Shown here: piece by piece, positions 59,401 to 64,000 of the stretch
Position numbering within the stretch: position 1 is the stretch's first letter
How the letters are laid out: the number at the start of each line of letters is the position of its first letter
Assembly (NCBI GenBank): GCA_000310025.1
Contig: FN649726.1
Span: forward strand, 919,295 to 983,294
Length of the DNA stretch: 64,000 nt
Source: Ectocarpus siliculosus
Taxonomy: Eukaryota; Sar; Phaeophyceae; Ectocarpales; Ectocarpaceae
Reading direction: 5' to 3'
Position numbers and translations under genes: made by a program
The notes under the pieces: model-generated
What the model saw: the letters and a program-made list of their open reading frames with translations, nothing else
The model's database searches: none
Told to the model about the DNA's origin: nothing

Positions 59401-61643
59401 AAATAATTCGTACTTTGGGTATATTCATCGCGATGTCTCAGCCTGGGTAACGCGGCATTGCTCGTTGACGTTCAACTCAATGCCACGACGCCGAAGGGAA
59501 CTCTGCCTTGCATTCAAAAACACTCCAAAACCGCTTCCCACACGAAAGGTTTTCCCCGTTGCGCTGGGCAAAACACAACGCCGCAGCCGCCGCTCGGGCC
59601 GACGCCGCCGATATCGTTGCCGCTCCCGGTGACGCTGCTCCCACCGCCACCGGTCGGGCCGGGGCCACCGCTGCCGTCGCCGCTCGCGCCGTCGATGCCG
59701 GTCGTCCCATCGCCGTTCCCGCTGCTGCCGCACCAGCCGCAGAAATGGTGCCCCCGTTGTACGTCGGCACGAGGTGGCGAGCACCCGTGGAAGCCCTAAC
59801 GTCGCCCGCGGTGTACCCCGCAGGGGTAGATCGCCTTGTAGCAGTCGCGCGAGTGCGATTCGCCGGGGTTGAGGTAGAAGCATCGCTCTCCCTTCGGCTC
59901 GGTCTTGGTGGCAATGTGCGCGTGGTGCTTAGGGTCGTCTGTTCTTCTGGATGTGTGCTTCATTTTCTTTATTGTCTTATTTGCATATAAAAACACGACC
60001 TAATCGGGCAACCAAAATCATTTACCCTAGTCTTTACACCGTCGCCCTTCAATGTTGACAGTTTGTAGAAGCATTGCAGTAAATCTGCATCGCGTTCACG
60101 GCCGGAACTTCCGGGCAAGAACCTGATCAGGGCGTACGGGAAAAATCAAGGAGGACGACATCGTGATTGACCTCATTGACGATGTCGTCCTTCTTGATTT
60201 TCCAAGTGCAGCTCTGATCCAGGTCCTTGCCCGGCCGTTCTGGCCGTGAACACGATGCAGGTTTACTGCGATGTTAATACTAATTGTGAGTATTGAAGGG
60301 TGACGGTGTCATCACTCGGTAAAACGAGATTGCGGTTGCATGACTAGAAAAGGATGTTTCATTGGCAATACTGTAACGACAAAATAAAATAAAACACATT
60401 TTACATAAAGGCAGAGGAGACAGAGGAGCAAATGACGCTAACCACCACGGGCGCACTGCCGTCAAGATCGAGAGCCGAAGGGAGAGCGATGCTTCTACCT
60501 CAACCCCGGCGAATCGCACTCGCGGGACTGCTACAACGTCATTTACCCCTCCGGAGTTACGGGGTACACCACGGACTTCGTTTGGGGCTTCTACCGGTGC
60601 AAGCCGTTCTTCGACCTCGTGCCTACGTACAACGGGGGAGCCATTCCTGCGGCAGGCGGGGCAGCATCGCGGGCCGCAGGCGGCAGCAGCGTGAACGGCG
60701 GTGGGACGACCGGCATCGACCGCGCGAGCGGCTAGGGCAGCGCCGGCCCCCGGCCCGACCGGCGGCGGTGGGAGCGGCGGCACCGGCTCGAGCAGTGCCA
60801 CAGGGAGCGGCAACAGTAGCGGCGGCCTCGGCCCAGGCGGCGGCAGCGGTGACGCTTGGCCGGCTGAATAGTCATGCTCGATGTCTACCACCGAGTCACA
60901 GCAGTAGGTGGGCAAGGGTTGCATGACCTTGGCGCGGGTGTGTGTGCTCTCGTTAAATCTCCCAGTTGGTGAGAACAGAAGTGGCGGGCTGAAATTCGAC
61001 TACGGCGGGTCCAGTCGTATCTGTCCCCGGCGCCAGAGGAACATCAGCCAGGACATCACCGGAGTTCTGACTATTTGCCGCGTACAAGCCACTGCTCGCC
61101 TCGCCCTTCTCGCGTTCCCTCGATGACAGCAGAACAAAAAAATTCGAAATTCGAAAGTTGACCCGCAACATGCTGCCTGCGTGGGTTTGGGTGTGTTTGT
61201 GTATTGTGTAGGACGTCGGAGACGTCGCTCGCAAGCACGAGAGTAATTCGACTATGGCTGACTGCTGATATATATGTCGTGGGAGGGCTTCCTCGAGTGC
61301 AGCTCTTACCAAAAAAGGCAGGACGCGCATCATCAGTCAACTGCTGCGGCCACGTTGAAGTTGTGTGCCTACGCTGGCTGTTCGAAGCATTCGCACTTTG
61401 CGAACCATTGGCAATACATACTTTGAGAGCGGGGGAAAGAAGCCTCACCGTATCCGTGAAGGTAAGTCCACACCCGCAGCACACGTGCCGCAAGAAGCCG
61501 CGGCAGCAGCACCTGAGCATCCTTTGCATCGCCACCCCGATGCAGGGCAAGACGTAGACTCTCGTGCCGAACCACAGGAGGAGGAGCGGAGACAGCACGA
61601 TCCGCATGCAGAGAGGCCACTCGGCCACGCTTTCGCCCATCAT
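52367..61643 (-). CDS. Calpain-family cysteine protease with membrane/Cys-rich ends
   Basis: Exons read on the minus strand: 61643-61449, 58958-58818, 58282-58152, 57710-57555, 57026-56940, 56218-56133, 55420-55342, 54869-54765, 53853-53782, 53313-53245, 52652-52367 (stop TGA); about 468 residues. Exon 1 has a hydrophobic segment (VLSPLLLLWFGTRVYVLP) and a Cys cluster (RCCCRGF...CCGCG), then FTDT. Exon 2 gives SFPATDKSIGKEL and GGGVEWKRADLI. The catalytic triad of the CysPc domain is complete: Cys in QGALGDCWLVAA, His in ENHAYSIM, Asn in IRNPWG. Further family marks are KVRLFDITQDRWRTITVDD, EWKGRWADGTSEW and GTFWMCWEDF. The last exon adds LALDVHEDLG and a second Cys-rich tail. Known role: Ca-linked limited proteolysis; membrane attachment is inferred. 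Junctions 5/6 and 10/11 do not fit in phase, so small exons are probably missed. Intron 3 starts with GC. Confidence 0.9.
56323..56375. repeat. Short dispersed repeat in a calpain intron
   Basis: TCAACAGCACTAAGAC...GTCTTTTCATTG...CGGTTA matches 37850-37905, which lies in the second intron of the RING-H2 gene, at roughly 80% by eye. Confidence 0.65.
56393..56424. repeat. (AC)16 microsatellite
   Basis: An uninterrupted AC dinucleotide run inside a calpain intron. Confidence 0.95.
59470..60870. repeat. Inverted duplication of a gene fragment inside calpain intron 1
   Basis: The minus-strand segment about 59960-59580 and the plus-strand segment about 60440-60860 are homologous. Both encode EPKGERCFYLNPGESHSRDC and later DLVPTYNGG / LVPTYNGG, then a GS-rich tail. 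The plus copy keeps a middle part (VIYPSGVTGYTTDFVWGFYRC) that the minus copy lacks, and shows a 2-base difference upstream that shifts frame relative to the minus copy. The Cys/Tyr/Trp-rich unit suggests a secreted or extracellular domain; no family is recognised. Both look like decayed fragments, facing each other around a hairpin. Confidence 0.75.
60073..60273. repeat. Long imperfect hairpin, about 95-bp arms
   Basis: The left arm (60073-about 60166, from CATTGCAGTAAATCTGCATC) and right arm (about 60178-60273, ending GCAGGTTTACTGCGATG) are inverted copies at about 85% identity, with a loop of about a dozen bases. The arms include GTTCACGGCC, CCGGGCAAG and GGACGACATCGT. Possible natures: foldback MITE, inverted gene piece, or small-RNA precursor. 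It is the centre of the inverted duplication. Confidence 0.85.
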
Positions 61644-63099
61644 GGTTGCAGCTGCCGTGCGCGATCGCCTTTAAGCTTCGCGGAAATGCAAATCAAAGAC
61701 AACGTCCCCTCCGTCCTTAGACTCCAAGAGCTGCTGACAATGAGCTGGCCAGCCTCAGCGAACGCCAGTCGCAACCGCAGGCCCAGGCTCTACCTACGAG
61801 AACTTGTCCTTTTTACCCCAGTCACAGCGCAGTAAAGGTCGTCCGCGTCCGTTGCGCCAGCTAAACCTGCTGGAGGTGATGGTGAACCTGATTCTGTCGA
61901 GACTCTGCCGCAAGCGCTTTGTACCCCACGTGGCAACACGGGCAACGTGCCGATGGAGAGCGCGGCACAGCGGCGCCGGAACATCGCAAACTTCTCCAGT
62001 GGTGCCCTGCCGTATGGGGGGTCCGCAGAATCTGATTCATACACACAGGTACCTCCGGAGCTCGTCACCCTGAGGGTCGGTATCCTACATAGGATGCACC
62101 GGAACACTGGAACAACTGGCAAGGTATTGCTGTATTGGGGTGAGAGATTCTCGCTTTCAACGAGGGACGACCTGGCCGAGGAGGGCTTTTCTTCAATTCG
62201 TGTGTCCTCACACACGTTCGGGGCATTGGCGTCTCACGGAAGGTGCCACACGGATTTTTTTTTTTTTTTCTTAATATGACACCACGAAGCCATCTCCATC
62301 ATAGAAAAGAGTCTGTTTTGAAACATGTATCTCACGGCACCTATCTCACCGCACCGTCAAGTGAGTACAGGTGGCAGCAAATACCTCCGCAGGCAATCTG
62401 AATTAAGAAAGAATGTGTGCGTACTATGGTGCCATTGGGTTTGGCGACAGGCAGGCTGACCCTACACAACGGAACCCTTACGCGTGGTTGGAGTCAAAGA
62501 AGGTCCCTGCACATGAAAAAAACCACGAAACCGAGTCGAACGTACATGTTACGTATCTGATCGACCTCGTCGTAAGTCTACAGTAGAACATTCGATTCCC
62601 GTTTGCTGTACATTCTGCGCCAATTCTAAACAATGCCGTAGTAGAGAAACTACTCGCCCTGACGATGAGGTGACCTGAGCACCACGGTTCGGTTGCAAAG
62701 TTGGAACTTATACATTGTTGAAGCAAAGCAAAGAAGCGATAAGTACGAAACAGGGCCCCATCGCCATCACCCCCGTGTGGAAAGGAGGTCATTGGGCGCT
62801 GGGCGGCGCGGCTAGCCTCACAAGGGTAACTTCATAACAACTTTTTTGGTTCACAGCGAGGACCCCCATTGCCCGTCTGCATAGTCTATTTAGTATCGTT
62901 CGAGAAACTGCAGGCGCGTACGGTATAGAAACGGAAAATCGCACGGCTCTCTCTCCTCTTCGTGGTGGTGAAAAGAAAAAGGGAACGGGTTCGGTGGTGG
63001 GGACCACATGTTCGAAGAGGTCCTGGGTCTTGGCAACCGACCTGAAGTTCGTCTAAGCGATATTTTCTCCTGAATCCAACCGTACCCAACATGCGCGGA
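61644..63099. other. Upstream of calpain; ambiguous ORFs only
   Basis: A plus-strand candidate exon at about 61836-62048 (SSASVAPAKPAGGDGEPDSV ... SGALPYGGSAESDSYTQ, then a GTACCT donor) competes with an open minus-strand frame over the same bases; neither is convincing. The calpain promoter should lie here. A poly-T run is at about 62260-62270. Nothing is seen in 62280-63099. Confidence 0.35.
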
Positions 63100-64000
63100 C
63101 TAGCGGAGCACGATGGCGCCGTCGACCGACGCCGCCGTAGAGGGTACAACACGCAAAGACGGATGAGGGGGCGGCGTACTCATTTGTTGCTTGCCGGTCA
63201 TTTGACCATTGACCACGCGTCCCTTTCGAGACGGAGCACCGTTCCTACCCCTACTAAAGACACCACCAACATTTGGGAGCTCTTTACGTTTCTGCCACAA
63301 ACTCCATAACAGTTTCTTGCACATCTTATCCCCGTCCTCTAGGGCCTCTTGTGCCCACCATCTATCCCCAATTATCGCGATCGTTTTTTCGCTGTTGTCT
63401 AGTTTACCAAACTTGTCCATGTCACACCCTCTCTGTCTCATTTCCTCCTCGAGATCCTCTCTTTCCTTCCTGTACAACTCACACTCCCCAACTATGTGGG
63501 GTCTGCTCTCCTCCGATTTGCCACATGGACATGTGTGTCTATCCTCCTCTTCCTCTCTCCTACGGCTGGTATACCTCGTCCTCCGTTCTGGCAAGTCCAG
63601 ATCGCCTACTCGAAATTGCAATTTCAGCTTTTTCGCGTAGTCCATGGGGCCGTCCAAGTACGTCTTCATCCCTATCTCTTCTTTCAACTTCCCGTATATC
63701 TCCAAGTGGTCTTCGCCTCGTACCTTCTTCCGAAGGGTTGCCTCCTCCCTACTTTCTAGCATCTCCTTGACTTTCGTCTTGAACCCCCCGAACCCTTCGG
63801 TGTCCAACGTCTCCTCCTCGTCTCCTATCTCCTTCCAAACCTTCTCTACCACCTTGTCCCATCTGATTCCCTTCTTCCCTGGAGTCGCTTTTCCCCAAGC
63901 TGCCTTGTCAACCATGGCTGGTAGTCTATCGTCCGACATTCTACTTACCTTGTACTGCCAATTCAACTTCGTGCATGTCTCTCTTTGTTTTAAGAGAGTA
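63100..64000 (-). mobile_element. Non-LTR retrotransposon (LINE), C-terminal end of ORF2
   Basis: A minus-strand frame is open from the right edge of the window to its stop at 63100 (at least 299 codons in view). After a segment of the LINE type LNWQYKVSRMSDDRLPAMVD and a long charged region (KVVEKVWKEIGDEEE..., MDYAKKLKLQFRVGDLDLP) it carries a zinc-finger-like CPCG...RPHIVGEC (C-x-C-x8-H-x4-C), usual downstream of LINE reverse transcriptases. The RT domain itself lies outside the window. In this part the frame is uninterrupted. No poly-A tail or target duplication is visible at its 3' end near 63000-63100. Confidence 0.8.

Noticed and set aside
61947-62279. Plus-strand ORF upstream of calpain
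   Set aside because: Both strands are open here and neither has convincing splice context or family similarity; kept only as an ambiguous note.
1-64000. CRISPR arrays, tRNA and rRNA genes
   Set aside because: No regularly spaced direct repeats with unique spacers, no cloverleaf with a TTCGA-type arm in the right spacing, and no rRNA-like blocks were seen.

Overview
This window looks like nuclear DNA of a stramenopile, most probably a brown alga (Ectocarpus-like). The evidence is small phase-matched GT-AG exons separated by introns of about 0.3-2.5 kb, membrane-anchored tyrosinase and calpain families of the kind I associate with stramenopiles, many CA/CCG microsatellites, and abundant LTR retrotransposons. 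The genus is an inference. There are no operons, tRNA or rRNA genes, or CRISPR arrays.

Layout. 1-3520 (minus): 5' part of a tyrosinase gene, running off the left edge. 3991-4185: probable solo LTR. 5475-20095 (plus): a 14.6-kb Ty3-type (Metaviridae) LTR retrotransposon with matching 268-bp LTRs and a GTAC target duplication. Its 2227-codon pol carries a NADAR (YbiA-like) domain in front of protease, RT, RNase H and integrase, and a chromodomain plus a Tudor-like module at the C-terminus. 20212-20307: small inverted-repeat element. 20519-29197 (minus): a second, broken Ty3-type element with 259/260-bp LTRs. 29900-30714: possible exons of an unidentified coiled-coil gene. About 31100-36570: no convincing gene. 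36573-42703 (minus): RING-H2 gene interrupted by an assembly gap. 43143-45734 (minus): three exons of an unidentified gene. 47644-49785 (plus): long Gly/Ser-rich ORF. 52367-61643 (minus): calpain-family protease gene in at least 11 exons; its first intron holds an inverted gene-fragment duplication and a long hairpin. 63100-64000 (minus): C-terminal end of a LINE.

The host genes are not functionally linked in any visible way; they are neighbours in a transposon-rich region. The most unusual object is the NADAR-bearing retrotransposon. Other notable signals are a 10-mer (TACTGCTGTA) seen eight times where about 0.1 is expected, a CCAAT-rich minisatellite that contains the calpain stop codon, and the inverted-duplication/hairpin nest inside the calpain gene.

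Limits: exon borders were read by eye from splice consensus, reading phase and family knowledge. Two calpain junctions and the N-termini of the RING-H2 gene and of the 43-46 kb gene are unresolved. No database search was possible.
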